A DNA stretch of 64,000 bases from Bifidobacterium breve. Lineage in GTDB: Bacteria > Actinomycetota > Actinomycetes > Nanopelagicales > Nanopelagicaceae. Both the position numbers and the translations under genes were made by a program. The stretch is taken from the NCBI GenBank assembly GCA_945889195.1, contig CAMDBB010000005.1, positions 1 to 64,000 of the forward strand, written 5' to 3'. Below, one piece after another: positions 1 to 8,055 of this stretch. How positions within the stretch are numbered: the stretch's first letter is position 1; each line of letters begins with the position of its first letter. The notes under the pieces were generated by a model, which was given only the letters and a program-made list of their open reading frames with translations, had not been told where the DNA came from and made no database searches.

Positions 1-972
1 ATCCGTGGAGTAGTTACAAAGGGAATCAAAGAGTACGGATATGAATTCGTTGGATTCCGCGATGGTTGGAAGGGCCCACTTGAGGCGCTGACCATGCCCC
101 TTGATCTTGCAACAGTAAAGCCAATTCTTGCTAAGGGTGGAACCATCCTTGGTTCATCTCGTACCAACCCATTTAAGATTGATAACGGCGTTGAGCGAAT
201 TAAGCAGAACCTGGCTGATCAAGGTATCGACGTTCTTATTGCAATCGGTGGCGAAGACACTCTAGGTGTTGCTACCAAGCTCGATGCGCTCGGCGTCAAG
301 GTCATCGGCGTTCCCAAGACAATCGATAACGATCTCAACAATACAGATTTCACATTTGGCTTTGATACATCAGTCAATATCGCAATGGAAGCAATCGATC
401 GCCTCCACACGACCGCTGAATCTCACCACCGCCCACTCATCGTTGAAGTCATGGGTCGCCACGCAGGTTGGATTGCGCTCCACTCAGGTATCGCAGGCGA
501 TGCTGCATGCATCTTGATTCCAGAAGTTAAATTCTCAGTCGATAAGGTCTGCGAATTTGTTAACTCTCGCTTTAAGACTGGAGCTGCTCCCATCATCGTC
601 ATCGCTGAAGGTGCAATTCCTCAAGATGGCGACATGATCACGAAGGATCAGCCACTGGATGCCTTTGGCCATGTACAACTTTCAGGTATCGGCGATTGGC
701 TCGCTAAAGAGATTGAGACAAAGACAGGACACCAGACACGTTGCACAGTTCTCGGACATATTCAGCGCGGTGGAACTCCATCTGCTTTCGATCGCGTCTT
801 GAGCTCTCGCTTTGGCCTTGAGGCAATCACAGCAGTCCACGAAGGTGACTTCGGAAAGATGATGGCCTTGCATGGCACCAAGATTGCGCGCGTGCCTCTG
901 GCATCGGCAACAGATGTCCTCAAGACCGTTCCTATCGAGCGCTACGAGGAGATCACTTCGTTCTTTGGCTAA
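1..972 (+). CDS. pfkA: 6-phosphofructokinase, probably PPi-dependent (5' partial)
   Basis: Phosphofructokinase A superfamily, converting fructose 6-phosphate to fructose 1,6-bisphosphate in glycolysis. The frame is open from base 1, so the 5' end lies outside the window; the first internal ATG at 94 is not the true start, because the preceding codons read RGVVTKGIKEYGYEFVGFRD, normal family sequence. Visible motifs are GGEDTLG in the nucleotide/PPi loop, PKTIDNDL with the catalytic TIDND, and MGRHAGW. By E. coli numbering the pair corresponding to residues 104 and 124 is Asp and Lys. In this family that combination marks pyrophosphate-dependent enzymes, whereas ATP-dependent actinobacterial PFKs keep Gly at 104. 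I therefore infer PPi as phosphoryl donor. The C-terminus is complete. Same strand as aroG downstream. Confidence 0.93.
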   Translation: MRGVVTKGIKEYGYEFVGFRDGWKGPLEALTMPLDLATVKPILAKGGTILGSSRTNPFKIDNGVERIKQNLADQGIDVLIAIGGEDTLGVATKLDALGVKVIGVPKTIDNDLNNTDFTFGFDTSVNIAMEAIDRLHTTAESHHRPLIVEVMGRHAGWIALHSGIAGDAACILIPEVKFSVDKVCEFVNSRFKTGAAPIIVIAEGAIPQDGDMITKDQPLDAFGHVQLSGIGDWLAKEIETKTGHQTRCTVLGHIQRGGTPSAFDRVLSSRFGLEAITAVHEGDFGKMMALHGTKIARVPLASATDVLKTVPIERYEEITSFFG

Positions 973-1001
973 TCTCCGCGCGAGATTGCAACCGAATTGC
1001 C

Positions 1002-1007
1002 TACTCT
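1002..1007 (+). promoter_or_regulatory. Candidate -10 element TACTCT of aroG (leaderless)
   Basis: TACTCT matches TANNNT and ends 7 nt before the ATG at 1015. This would place the transcription start at the start codon. No Shine-Dalgarno sequence is visible before the alternative TTG at 997 or ATG at 1009. Confidence 0.5.
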
Positions 1008-1014
1008 TATGACT

Positions 1015-2370
1015 ATGAATTCAACTTCCTCACAGCTGGATAACCTCTTTGACCCTGCCCTGGTTGCGGCTCAGCAACCAAACTGGCCAGGTGGAAAAGA
1101 TGGTGCACCGCTAGCAAAAGCAGTCGCTGAACTTCGCGCACTTCCACCACTTGTCTTTGCTGGTGAATGCGATGATTTAAAGGCGAAGATAGCCCAAGCA
1201 GCTGCAGGAAAAGCATTCTGGTTACAGGGTGGAGATTGCGCAGAAACTTTTGCTTCAGCAACTGCAGATTCAATTCGCAATCGCATTAAGACAATCTTGC
1301 AGATGGCAGCGGTTTTGCAGTACTACTCAAGCTTGCCGGTTATCAAGGTCGGGCGTATGGCGGGGCAGTTTGCTAAGCCACGCTCTAATGATCTAGAGAC
1401 CCGTGGCGATGTCACGCTTCCGGCCTACCGTGGAGATGCTGTCAACGACATCGAATTTACCGAAAGTTCGCGCACGCCAGACCCACAACGTTTAGTACGC
1501 GTCTACAACACATCTGCTGCAACGCTTAACTTAGTTCGCGCCTTTACTCGTGGTGGTTTTGCAGATCTTCGTCAGGTTCATGAATGGAACAAGGGCTTTA
1601 TCCGCGACTCCACCTTCGGTGAGAAGTACGAGCAGATGGCAAATGAGATTGGTCGCGCACTTTCCTTTATGCAATCTGCCGGCGTTGACCCTGAGCAGTT
1701 TAAGGCTGTTGATTTCTACGCTAGCCACGAAGCGCTCATCATCGAATACGAGAAGGCGTTGACCCGTATCGATTCACGTACCCAACTTCCATACGATGTT
1801 TCAGGACACTTCATTTGGATTGGCGAACGTACTCGCCAACTCGATGGAGCTCACGTTGATTTTGCTTCTAAGGTGCGCAATCCAATTGGTATCAAACTTG
1901 GACCTAAATCCACCGTTGAAGATGCGCTTGCTCTCATTGCCAAGCTCAACCCAGATAACGAGCCAGGGCGCATTACCTTTATTACCCGTATGGGCGCGGG
2001 CAAGATCCGCGAAGCACTTCCTGCGCTAGTAGATGGCGTCACCAAGTCAGGTGCACAGGTTCTCTGGGTCTGCGATCCGATGCACGGCAATACCTTTGAA
2101 TCAAAGAATGGTTACAAGACTCGTAACTTTGAAGATGTTCTCGATGAAGTTCGCGGCTTCTTTGAAGTGCATAAGAAGCTCGGTACCCATCCAGGTGGAA
2201 TCCATATCGAGCTCACAGGTGATGATGTAACCGAGTGTCTTGGCGGTGGCAATCAAGTCTCTGAAAAAGACCTTGAGTCACGCTATGAGACAGCCTGCGA
2301 CCCACGCCTTAACCATTCGCAATCACTGGAGCTCTCATTCTTGGTTGCTGAAATGTTGCGCGACCGCTAA
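1015..2370 (+). CDS. aroG: Class II 3-deoxy-D-arabino-heptulosonate 7-phosphate synthase
   Basis: Class II (plant/mycobacterial type) DAHP synthase, which condenses phosphoenolpyruvate and erythrose 4-phosphate in the first step of the shikimate pathway. Class II signatures are LQGGDCAETF, KVGRMAGQFAKPRS, IGERTRQ, the metal-site region VLWVCDPMHGNT and the C-terminal GGIHIELTGDDVTECLGG. I chose the ATG at 1015, giving MNSTSSQLDNLFDP, because a TACTCT -10 sits 7 nt upstream; the frame can be extended to a TTG at 997. Full length, about 451 residues. The neighbourhood with a PASTA kinase and a prenyl synthase resembles the aroG-pknL-idsA2 region of mycobacteria. The product chorismate is used by TrpE, encoded at 58708. 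Confidence 0.97.
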   Translation: MNSTSSQLDNLFDPALVAAQQPNWPGGKDGAPLAKAVAELRALPPLVFAGECDDLKAKIAQAAAGKAFWLQGGDCAETFASATADSIRNRIKTILQMAAVLQYYSSLPVIKVGRMAGQFAKPRSNDLETRGDVTLPAYRGDAVNDIEFTESSRTPDPQRLVRVYNTSAATLNLVRAFTRGGFADLRQVHEWNKGFIRDSTFGEKYEQMANEIGRALSFMQSAGVDPEQFKAVDFYASHEALIIEYEKALTRIDSRTQLPYDVSGHFIWIGERTRQLDGAHVDFASKVRNPIGIKLGPKSTVEDALALIAKLNPDNEPGRITFITRMGAGKIREALPALVDGVTKSGAQVLWVCDPMHGNTFESKNGYKTRNFEDVLDEVRGFFEVHKKLGTHPGGIHIELTGDDVTECLGGGNQVSEKDLESRYETACDPRLNHSQSLELSFLVAEMLRDR

Positions 2371-2373
2371 TTT
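2368..2373 (+). promoter_or_regulatory. Candidate -10 element TAATTT of the MGMT gene (leaderless)
   Basis: TAATTT overlaps the aroG stop codon and ends 7 nt before the GTG at 2381, which is also where family homology starts. Supports that GTG as start. Confidence 0.45.
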
Positions 2374-2380
2374 TGAGAGC

Positions 2381-2875
2381 GTGACGCTGCTTCTCTCAAC
2401 TCTCTCCACCCCAATCGGAAGCCTCAATCTGATTGCAGATGAGCACGTTCTACTTGCAGCTAATCTCTCAAGCCTTAAGGCACTGAAAGAGAGCCTTAGC
2501 CAAGAAGATTCTGAGAGAGATATTAAGAGCGTCTCGCGAATCCCCATCATTAGCGATCTCATCAACGACTACTTTGATGGCGATATTGCAGCCCTTAACG
2601 CAATTAACGTTCGCCAACCGGGAGCTTCCTTTTCGCAAGCTGCTTGGAAGGCGATGAAGAAGGTCAAAGCTGGAAAAGTAATTTCCTATGGTGAATTAGC
2701 AGAACGTGCGGGCAGCCCTGCTGCTGTTCGCGCTGCTGGAAGTGCCTGTGCCAAGAATGCAATTGTCTTAATCGTGCCATGCCATCGCATCGTGAAAACT
2801 GGGGGAGCCCTCGGCAATTATGCCTATGGGTTAGATAAGAAGGAGTGGCTACTTCGCCACGAGGGCGCCCTTTAA
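2381..2875 (+). CDS. ogt: Methylated-DNA--[protein]-cysteine S-methyltransferase
   Basis: Suicide DNA-repair protein that transfers O6-alkyl groups from guanine to its own cysteine. The signature IVPCHRIVKTGGALGNYAYG with acceptor Cys in PCHRI is complete, preceded by the winged-helix part (SYGELAERAGSPAAVRAAG). An N-terminal ribonuclease-like MGMT domain (STPIGSLNLIADEHVL) precedes it. The frame can be extended upstream to 2240 inside aroG, but homology begins at GTG 2381, giving about 164 residues, usual for Ogt/MGMT. Its 3' end overlaps the convergent threonine aldolase gene by 27 bp. Confidence 0.93.
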   Translation: MTLLLSTLSTPIGSLNLIADEHVLLAANLSSLKALKESLSQEDSERDIKSVSRIPIISDLINDYFDGDIAALNAINVRQPGASFSQAAWKAMKKVKAGKVISYGELAERAGSPAAVRAAGSACAKNAIVLIVPCHRIVKTGGALGNYAYGLDKKEWLLRHEGAL

Positions 2876-3886
2876 AATTTCAATCGCTTGATCGCACTGG
2901 GCGTCATCAAAATCGAGATGAGTAACAAGGCGCGCGTAATGCGGGCCAAGTGCGCTAATCCAGAGCCCGGCTTCTTTACACCGTGATGCCAATTCACCTG
3001 CAGTAATTCCAACTTTCGACAGTTCAAGTCCAACAATATTAGTTACAACTTTCTTAGGGTCTACAAGGGATGAGTCGATTGCAGCAAGTGCGACAGCAAT
3101 TTTCTGGGCACGCAAGTTATCTTCTGCCAACCGGGCAATATTGTGATCGAGTGCGTAATGGCCAGCAGCTGCCAAGATTCCAACCTGGCGCATGCCAGCG
3201 CCGTAGCGCTTACGCCAGATGCGCGCTTCTTGGATGCGCTCTTTGGTGCTGATCATCAGTGATCCAACTGGAGCGCCTAACCCTTTTGAGAGACAGACGC
3301 TGATGGTGTCAAAGTGCTTGCCGTACTCTGCAAAGGAAACTTGAGATGCAACATGAGCATTCCAGATACGCGCACCATCTAGGTGCATAGCGATTCCACG
3401 TGCGCGAGCTGCCACCGATAACTTCTCAATCTCAGCAATTGGTTGCACGGTTCCGCCACCAAAGTTGTGGGTGTTCTCTACCGCGATTGCTTTGGTGGAA
3501 ACTAGATAGGGACCTGCATTCTCATGCGCAATGGCGAGTGGATCTTCAGCGCGCAGAAGCCCATCTTCGGCAGGCCAGGTGCGAGTAGTGATTCCACTAA
3601 AGGTTGCCGCAGCGCCTAACTCAGCACGGACAATGTGCGAACGAGTTTCAACGAGCAGTTCTTCACCAGGCTTTACTAGCGTGCGGATAGAAAGTTGGTT
3701 GGCGAGAGAGCCAGTTGGGCAGAAGAGCGCAGCTTCATGTCCGAAAAGAGCGGCAACACGTTCTTCGAGCGAGTTAACAGTTGGATCATCGCCATAAACA
3801 TCATCACCGACAGGGGCGTTAGCAATAGCTTCGCGCATCGCAACCGTTGGTTGCGTCACCGTGTCAGAACGTAGATCAATTGCCAT
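2849..3886 (-). CDS. ltaE: Low-specificity L-threonine aldolase
   Basis: PLP-dependent fold-type I aldolase that cleaves threonine or allo-threonine to glycine and acetaldehyde. The sequence shows MAIDLRSDTVTQPT at the N-terminus, GDDVYGDDPTVN, the HLDGARIWNAHVA segment and SVCLSKGLGAPVGSLM, with the PLP lysine in SKGLGAP. Length 345 residues, normal for the family. ATG at 3886 has a good upstream AAGGAG, and the gap to the upstream EamA gene is 1 nt, so it is the last gene of the run kinase-nfo-eamA-ltaE. The end is convergent with ogt and overlaps it by 27 bp. Confidence 0.95.
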   Translation of the reverse strand: MAIDLRSDTVTQPTVAMREAIANAPVGDDVYGDDPTVNSLEERVAALFGHEAALFCPTGSLANQLSIRTLVKPGEELLVETRSHIVRAELGAAATFSGITTRTWPAEDGLLRAEDPLAIAHENAGPYLVSTKAIAVENTHNFGGGTVQPIAEIEKLSVAARARGIAMHLDGARIWNAHVASQVSFAEYGKHFDTISVCLSKGLGAPVGSLMISTKERIQEARIWRKRYGAGMRQVGILAAAGHYALDHNIARLAEDNLRAQKIAVALAAIDSSLVDPKKVVTNIVGLELSKVGITAGELASRCKEAGLWISALGPHYARLVTHLDFDDAQCDQAIEILKGALVAK

Positions 3887-3887
3887 G

Positions 3888-4748
3888 TTAGGACTCCTTC
3901 AGCACAATCATAAACATAGCGGTCACGACCATAAGACCACCAAAGAGCGCCTTTATCGTCAGTGATTCACCGCCGAAGGCGAGAGCAAAGATTGCAGCAA
4001 AGACGACCTCCATCGTCAAAATAACAGCAACCTTGGTTGCGCTCATATGTGCTTGAGACCAAGTTTGAACAACAAAGGCCAGCGCTGTGCAGACAATGGC
4101 GGTGTAGAAGACGACCAACCATCCGCTGAGATTTACCGGTAAGTCATAACCTTGAGCAAAGGAGAGCGTTCCTGTCATTAAGGTGCAAGTTGCTAGCTGC
4201 ACGATAGTCATCGCATAAACATCGAGGCCGTTGCTCCATTGCCCCAAAGTGACAATATGTGCGGCGAAGGCGATGGCGCAGAGAAATACTAGGAACTCTC
4301 CAAAACCTAGGCTCCATCCGCGAAGCGATAAGAGCGCAAGGCCGGCAGTTGCAAGAGCAACGCACCCCCAAGTAAAGCGCGTGATTTTTGCCTTCAAGAT
4401 AAGGGCTGCGATAAGTGGCGTTGCAACTACATAGAGCCCGGTGATAAATCCAGTGATGGCAGCCCCAGCAATTGCCAAACCTAAAGTTTGCAGTACATAA
4501 CCTGCGCCAAGAAAGAGACCTGCAATAAATCCCTTACGCAGAATTTCAGGGGTAATTCTCTGAAGAACGCTTGGTTGAATAGCAAGCATTGCTAGAACTG
4601 CGACTAGAAAGCGGGTAAAGAGAAAGCTATTGACCCCTTGTTTTTCGATGGGATCTTTCATGACAACAAAGGCCATTCCCCATGAAGCAGAGACTGCAAG
4701 AAGCGCCCATGGGGCGATCTTCATCTTCAGGGCGTGCTGTGAACTCAT
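3888..4748 (-). CDS. EamA/DMT-superfamily transporter
   Basis: Ten-transmembrane drug/metabolite transporter with two EamA repeats: hydrophobic from residue 10, opening with WALLAVSASWGMAFVVMKDP, and a second repeat near ALLSLRGWSLGFGEFLVFLC. Members export amino acids or other small metabolites; the substrate cannot be read from sequence. It overlaps the upstream endonuclease IV gene by 4 bp (ATGA) and precedes ltaE by 1 nt, so translational coupling is likely. 286 residues, normal length. Confidence 0.9.
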   Translation of the reverse strand: MSSQHALKMKIAPWALLAVSASWGMAFVVMKDPIEKQGVNSFLFTRFLVAVLAMLAIQPSVLQRITPEILRKGFIAGLFLGAGYVLQTLGLAIAGAAITGFITGLYVVATPLIAALILKAKITRFTWGCVALATAGLALLSLRGWSLGFGEFLVFLCAIAFAAHIVTLGQWSNGLDVYAMTIVQLATCTLMTGTLSFAQGYDLPVNLSGWLVVFYTAIVCTALAFVVQTWSQAHMSATKVAVILTMEVVFAAIFALAFGGESLTIKALFGGLMVVTAMFMIVLKES

Positions 4749-5605
4749 TTACGCAAACTTTTTAGGAGCGCTACTTCCTTGCCATGTTCAGCTTCCATGC
4801 CAGGAGTTTCCAGAATAAGGGGAGCGTTGATTACTGCCGGGTGCTTCAGCAACTCTGCAAAGGGATCTACTCCGATAAAGCCATCACCGATATTTTGATG
4901 ACGATCTTTGAGCGCACCACAAACATCCATCGAATCATTGGCATGGATAAGTTGGATTCGCTCAATACCGGCTACCTGAACTAAGAGATCAAGGGTCTCT
5001 TTCATTCCACCTTTTTTGGCGATGTCGTGACCGGCCGCAAAGACGTGGCAGGTATCGAGGCAGATACCAACCTTTGGGTGATACTCAAGTGCTTTCAGGT
5101 AGTTCTCTAAATCTTCAAGCCTCTTAACAAGTGATTGTCCTTGGCCAGCAGTTGGTTCAAGCAACAACATCGGTGCATCGTCATCGAGTGATTCAAGGAT
5201 AGGCATGACGCCTTTTTTAATCTGCTTCCATGCGTTATCAACGTTATCTTCTTTGACAGCAGAACCTGTATGAACAACTACTCCAAGAGCGCCGATCTCT
5301 TGTCCGCGCTTCAGCGAATAGGCGGTCGAGGCGAGCGAGTTCTTGTAGGTATCTTCGGTAGGAGAGCCAAGGTTGATGAGAAACGGTGCATGCACATACG
5401 TTTCAATATCGAGCGCAACTGCCTTTTCGCGAAAGAGCGCATCTGCTTCGTGGTTTGTCTCTGGCATCGCCCATCCACGGGGATTAGAGGTAAATACTTG
5501 TATCGCTTCAGCGCCAATCGTTTCAGCATATGCAATAGAGCGTTTGGCCATTCCACCAGATGTTGGAGTATGCGCGCCGATTCGAGGTTTCTTGGTTGCT
5601 GGCAT
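4745..5605 (-). CDS. nfo: Deoxyribonuclease IV (AP endonuclease)
   Basis: Zinc-dependent TIM-barrel AP endonuclease of base-excision repair. Visible features are the N-terminal RIGAHTPTSGG, VVHTGS, LLLEPTAGQG, GICLDTCHVFAAGHD, IQLIHANDSMD and LILETPG near the end, containing the His, Glu and Asp ligands of the trinuclear zinc site. 286 residues, family-typical. ATG at 5605; a TAGGCT hexamer 6 nt upstream overlaps the stop codon of the kinase gene and could drive a leaderless transcript. Ends in a 4-bp overlap with the EamA gene. Confidence 0.95.
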   Translation of the reverse strand: MPATKKPRIGAHTPTSGGMAKRSIAYAETIGAEAIQVFTSNPRGWAMPETNHEADALFREKAVALDIETYVHAPFLINLGSPTEDTYKNSLASTAYSLKRGQEIGALGVVVHTGSAVKEDNVDNAWKQIKKGVMPILESLDDDAPMLLLEPTAGQGQSLVKRLEDLENYLKALEYHPKVGICLDTCHVFAAGHDIAKKGGMKETLDLLVQVAGIERIQLIHANDSMDVCGALKDRHQNIGDGFIGVDPFAELLKHPAVINAPLILETPGMEAEHGKEVALLKSLRK

Positions 5606-5609
5606 CTGC

Positions 5610-7508
5610 CTAGCCTACTGTGATGGTCACAGTACTGCCACGCTTTACCTTGGTCCCAACCTTCGGTGAAATATTCGTCACCTTCTTAACAGTCTTCTTA
5701 CCAATCTTCTTTACAACCACCTTAAGGTCGAGATCCTTAAGGGCCTGCACAGCTTTGACTTCTTCGATGGAGAAGATATTTGGGATATATGCATATTGAG
5801 TGCCCTTAGAGATTACGAGGGCAACCTTGGAACCTTTATCTGCTGTGGCTCCACCTGCTGGGTTCTGCGATACAACTTCACCAGGGAGAAGAATTTCGCT
5901 AAATGCATAGGTTGAATCCACCACAAACCCTGCCTCTTGCAATTCGTTGAGCGCTTGATCAGAGCTCTTTCCTACATAGGAAGTAAGTGCAATCTGTTCA
6001 ATACCTTTTGAAATCCGCAGAACAATCAGCGCATTTCGCTTTACCTTCTCACCAGATGGCGGATTAGAGTCGATGACATATCCCTTAGGAATAGTTGTGC
6101 TGAACTCTTCGGAATTTGGCTGTAGCGAAAGCGGTAGAGCAACAAGTACGCGACGCGCAACACCAGGAGTTAGGCCTCTGACTAGTGGAATAACAAAACG
6201 TTCTGGCCCCTTGGATAATATCAATTTCACAGTGCCGCTTTGATCGATGCGTCCACCCGCTTCTGGAATCGACTTAATCACTCGACCTTCAGGAATATCT
6301 TCACTAAATTGACGTTCGGTAACAATGGAGTTGAGGCCAATCGGGCCAAGAGCTGCCGTAACCTCAAGCTCTGTCGCACCCACAGTCGAAGGAACTACCA
6401 CGCGAGATCCTGGACCGATGAGTACATACCAACCTGTAATTCCAACTGCGACAGCCATCAAGAGCGCTACCTTGCGATTGCGGCGTACCCGCTTACTAGC
6501 TTTCTTACGTTTAACAACTTCTGCAGTAGTTTCACGAGGTGCTGGAATTGGAATCGCTTCAGTGATTTCACGTAACTTCTTACGAAGGGATTTAGGCGCC
6601 TTCTTTGGTCGCATCGGTTCGATAGGGATATCAAGTTCTAGGCTTAATTGATTCTCTTTCGGATTTAGACGCTGGCTAATCAGTGAGAGCTTCTCATTAA
6701 ATACTGTGGCATCACGTGGGCGCTCATCTGGGTTGGCGCTCGTTGCCGCATATATCAACTCATCAAGTTCTTCTGGGATACCGTTAACAAGAGTGCTTAT
6801 CTTCGGTACTCGGTTATTGACATGCATATATGCAATTTGAATTGGCTCGGCACCTTCAAATGGCTTCTTGCCGGTAAAGATTTCAAATGCTGTGATTCCT
6901 ATCGAATAGACATCGCTTCGAGAATCAGCAACACCGCGCTGGACCTGCTCAGGGGATAGGTATGAGACTGAACCCAAGATGACGCTTGATTCTGCAGTCA
7001 TCGTGCCGCCAAGTAGCGGGCCTTTAGCTAACCCAAAGTCTGCAATCTTGATACGTCCCTCTTTAGAGATCAAGATATTTTCTGGCTTGATGTCGCGGTG
7101 CACAATTCCGATTTTGTGCGCAGCAGAGAGCGCGCTGAGAACAGGCAGAAGAAATTTGATGCCATCTTGCACAGAAAGCCGACCTTGTTCATTGAGGTAT
7201 TCACGCAAGGTATGGCCCTCAATCATCTCCATCACTAAGAAGATGGCAGGTGTGCCATTTTGATTCCAACCTTGGTCTTGCACTGCAACGATATTTGGAT
7301 GTGAAAGAGCCGCTGCAGCTTTTGCTTCGCGGATAAAGCGCTCAACAAATTGCTCATCTTGGGCAAGATGAGAGTGCATGATCTTTACTGCAACTTTTCT
7401 ATCTAAGCGGGTGTCGAGAGCCTCATAGATACTGGCCATACCGCCGGTGGCCATCTGGCGAATGAGCTGATAGCGCCCATCAATGAGTTCGCCGGTGAGG
7501 TCAGACAT
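5610..7508 (-). CDS. PASTA-domain Ser/Thr protein kinase (PknB/PknL type)
   Basis: Transmembrane Hanks-type kinase sensing the cell wall. Residues 12-275 form the kinase domain: glycine loop near MATGGMASIYEA (about 19-30), ATP-anchoring Lys42 in VAVKIM, HRDIKPEN from 137, DFG at 157-159 and an APE-equivalent SPEQ. A basic juxtamembrane stretch (RKKASKRVRRNRK) leads to one membrane helix at about 346-365 and then four PASTA repeats (about 368-632), expected outside the membrane to bind peptidoglycan fragments. Its place next to aroG and a prenyl synthase is that of PknL; corynebacterial PknL carries PASTA repeats while mycobacterial PknL does not. ATG 7508 has TAGAAT 7 nt upstream. Likely phosphorylates division and wall proteins such as those encoded at 27290-44032 (inference). 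Confidence 0.95.
   Translation of the reverse strand: MSDLTGELIDGRYQLIRQMATGGMASIYEALDTRLDRKVAVKIMHSHLAQDEQFVERFIREAKAAAALSHPNIVAVQDQGWNQNGTPAIFLVMEMIEGHTLREYLNEQGRLSVQDGIKFLLPVLSALSAAHKIGIVHRDIKPENILISKEGRIKIADFGLAKGPLLGGTMTAESSVILGSVSYLSPEQVQRGVADSRSDVYSIGITAFEIFTGKKPFEGAEPIQIAYMHVNNRVPKISTLVNGIPEELDELIYAATSANPDERPRDATVFNEKLSLISQRLNPKENQLSLELDIPIEPMRPKKAPKSLRKKLREITEAIPIPAPRETTAEVVKRKKASKRVRRNRKVALLMAVAVGITGWYVLIGPGSRVVVPSTVGATELEVTAALGPIGLNSIVTERQFSEDIPEGRVIKSIPEAGGRIDQSGTVKLILSKGPERFVIPLVRGLTPGVARRVLVALPLSLQPNSEEFSTTIPKGYVIDSNPPSGEKVKRNALIVLRISKGIEQIALTSYVGKSSDQALNELQEAGFVVDSTYAFSEILLPGEVVSQNPAGGATADKGSKVALVISKGTQYAYIPNIFSIEEVKAVQALKDLDLKVVVKKIGKKTVKKVTNISPKVGTKVKRGSTVTITVG
5612..5617 (-). 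promoter_or_regulatory. Candidate -10 element TAGGCT of nfo (leaderless)
   Basis: TAGGCT on the minus strand, 6 nt before the nfo ATG and overlapping the stop codon of the upstream kinase. Position fits a leaderless start, but readthrough from the kinase gene is equally possible. Confidence 0.35.
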
Positions 7509-7515
7509 ATCCCTA

Positions 7516-7521
7516 ATTCTA
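7516..7521 (-). promoter_or_regulatory. Candidate -10 element TAGAAT of the PASTA kinase gene (leaderless)
   Basis: TAGAAT on the minus strand ends 7 nt before the ATG at 7508 and overlaps the TAG stop of the upstream P-loop kinase. An AGGGAT before the ATG could alternatively act as a weak ribosome-binding site. Confidence 0.5.
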
Positions 7522-8055
7522 GGTAGTCAGTACGAAATCCGCCGCGTTATCTGTCTTTTCAATCGCAAAGTGTTGCTCCTGTGTCACGAGCCACTTCTGC
7601 ATCTGATCTTTTATACCTTCACCATCTCGCTCTAAAACCCTTGATAACCCTTTACTTTCATCGATATCAATCCAAATAAGGGCTGAGAGATATTCACGAA
7701 TTGCGCTCTGCCCACTTCCAACTCCCTCAAGAATTATCAATTGCGCATCGTCAATGGGTTCTGCCGGAGAAAATTTCGAAGTCGCCCAATTGAATTTAGA
7801 GAGAGAAAGCGGCTGACCTTGTCGATGCGCCGTTACGATATGGGTAAGAACTTCTGTTAACTCGCTAGAGAGCGCCTTATCCCATCCATGATAGAGATCA
7901 TCCATATGAATAATGGTTGAGGTGTAGTTGGGATAGAGCGCCAAATGGATATTGGTAGCAAGGGTTGTCTTACCAGCGCCAGCAGGCCCATCAATTGCGA
8001 TGATGGGCCGCTCTCTTGTTTTACAGAGGTCTAAGAGCGCGCTTATGAGATCCAT
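7519..8055 (-). CDS. P-loop small-molecule kinase (uridine-kinase-like), candidate vitamin kinase
   Basis: Small cytoplasmic P-loop protein of about 178 residues. Walker A is DGPAGAGKTT at about residues 21-30, followed by HMDDLYHGWD, the position and form of the substrate-binding/Walker B-like DD of uridine kinase and related enzymes, and LIILEGVGSG. I chose ATG 8055 because GGAG lies 8 nt upstream and homology starts there; the open frame extends to 8196 without support. It overlaps the upstream PnuC-family transporter gene by 35 bp and so shares its TPP riboswitch. PnuC transporters move unphosphorylated vitamins and need a kinase to trap them. I infer a thiamine-related kinase role, but it has no recognised specificity and could be a general nucleoside kinase. 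Confidence 0.8.
   Translation of the reverse strand: MDLISALLDLCKTRERPIIAIDGPAGAGKTTLATNIHLALYPNYTSTIIHMDDLYHGWDKALSSELTEVLTHIVTAHRQGQPLSLSKFNWATSKFSPAEPIDDAQLIILEGVGSGQSAIREYLSALIWIDIDESKGLSRVLERDGEGIKDQMQKWLVTQEQHFAIEKTDNAADFVLTT

Noticed and set aside
94..972. Phosphofructokinase starting at the ATG at 94
   Set aside because: The frame is open to base 1 and the upstream codons encode conserved family sequence, so the ATG is internal and the gene is truncated by the window edge.
2240..2380. N-terminal extension of the alkyltransferase gene
   Set aside because: It lies wholly inside aroG in another frame and has no family similarity; GTG 2381 fits both homology and the -10 element.
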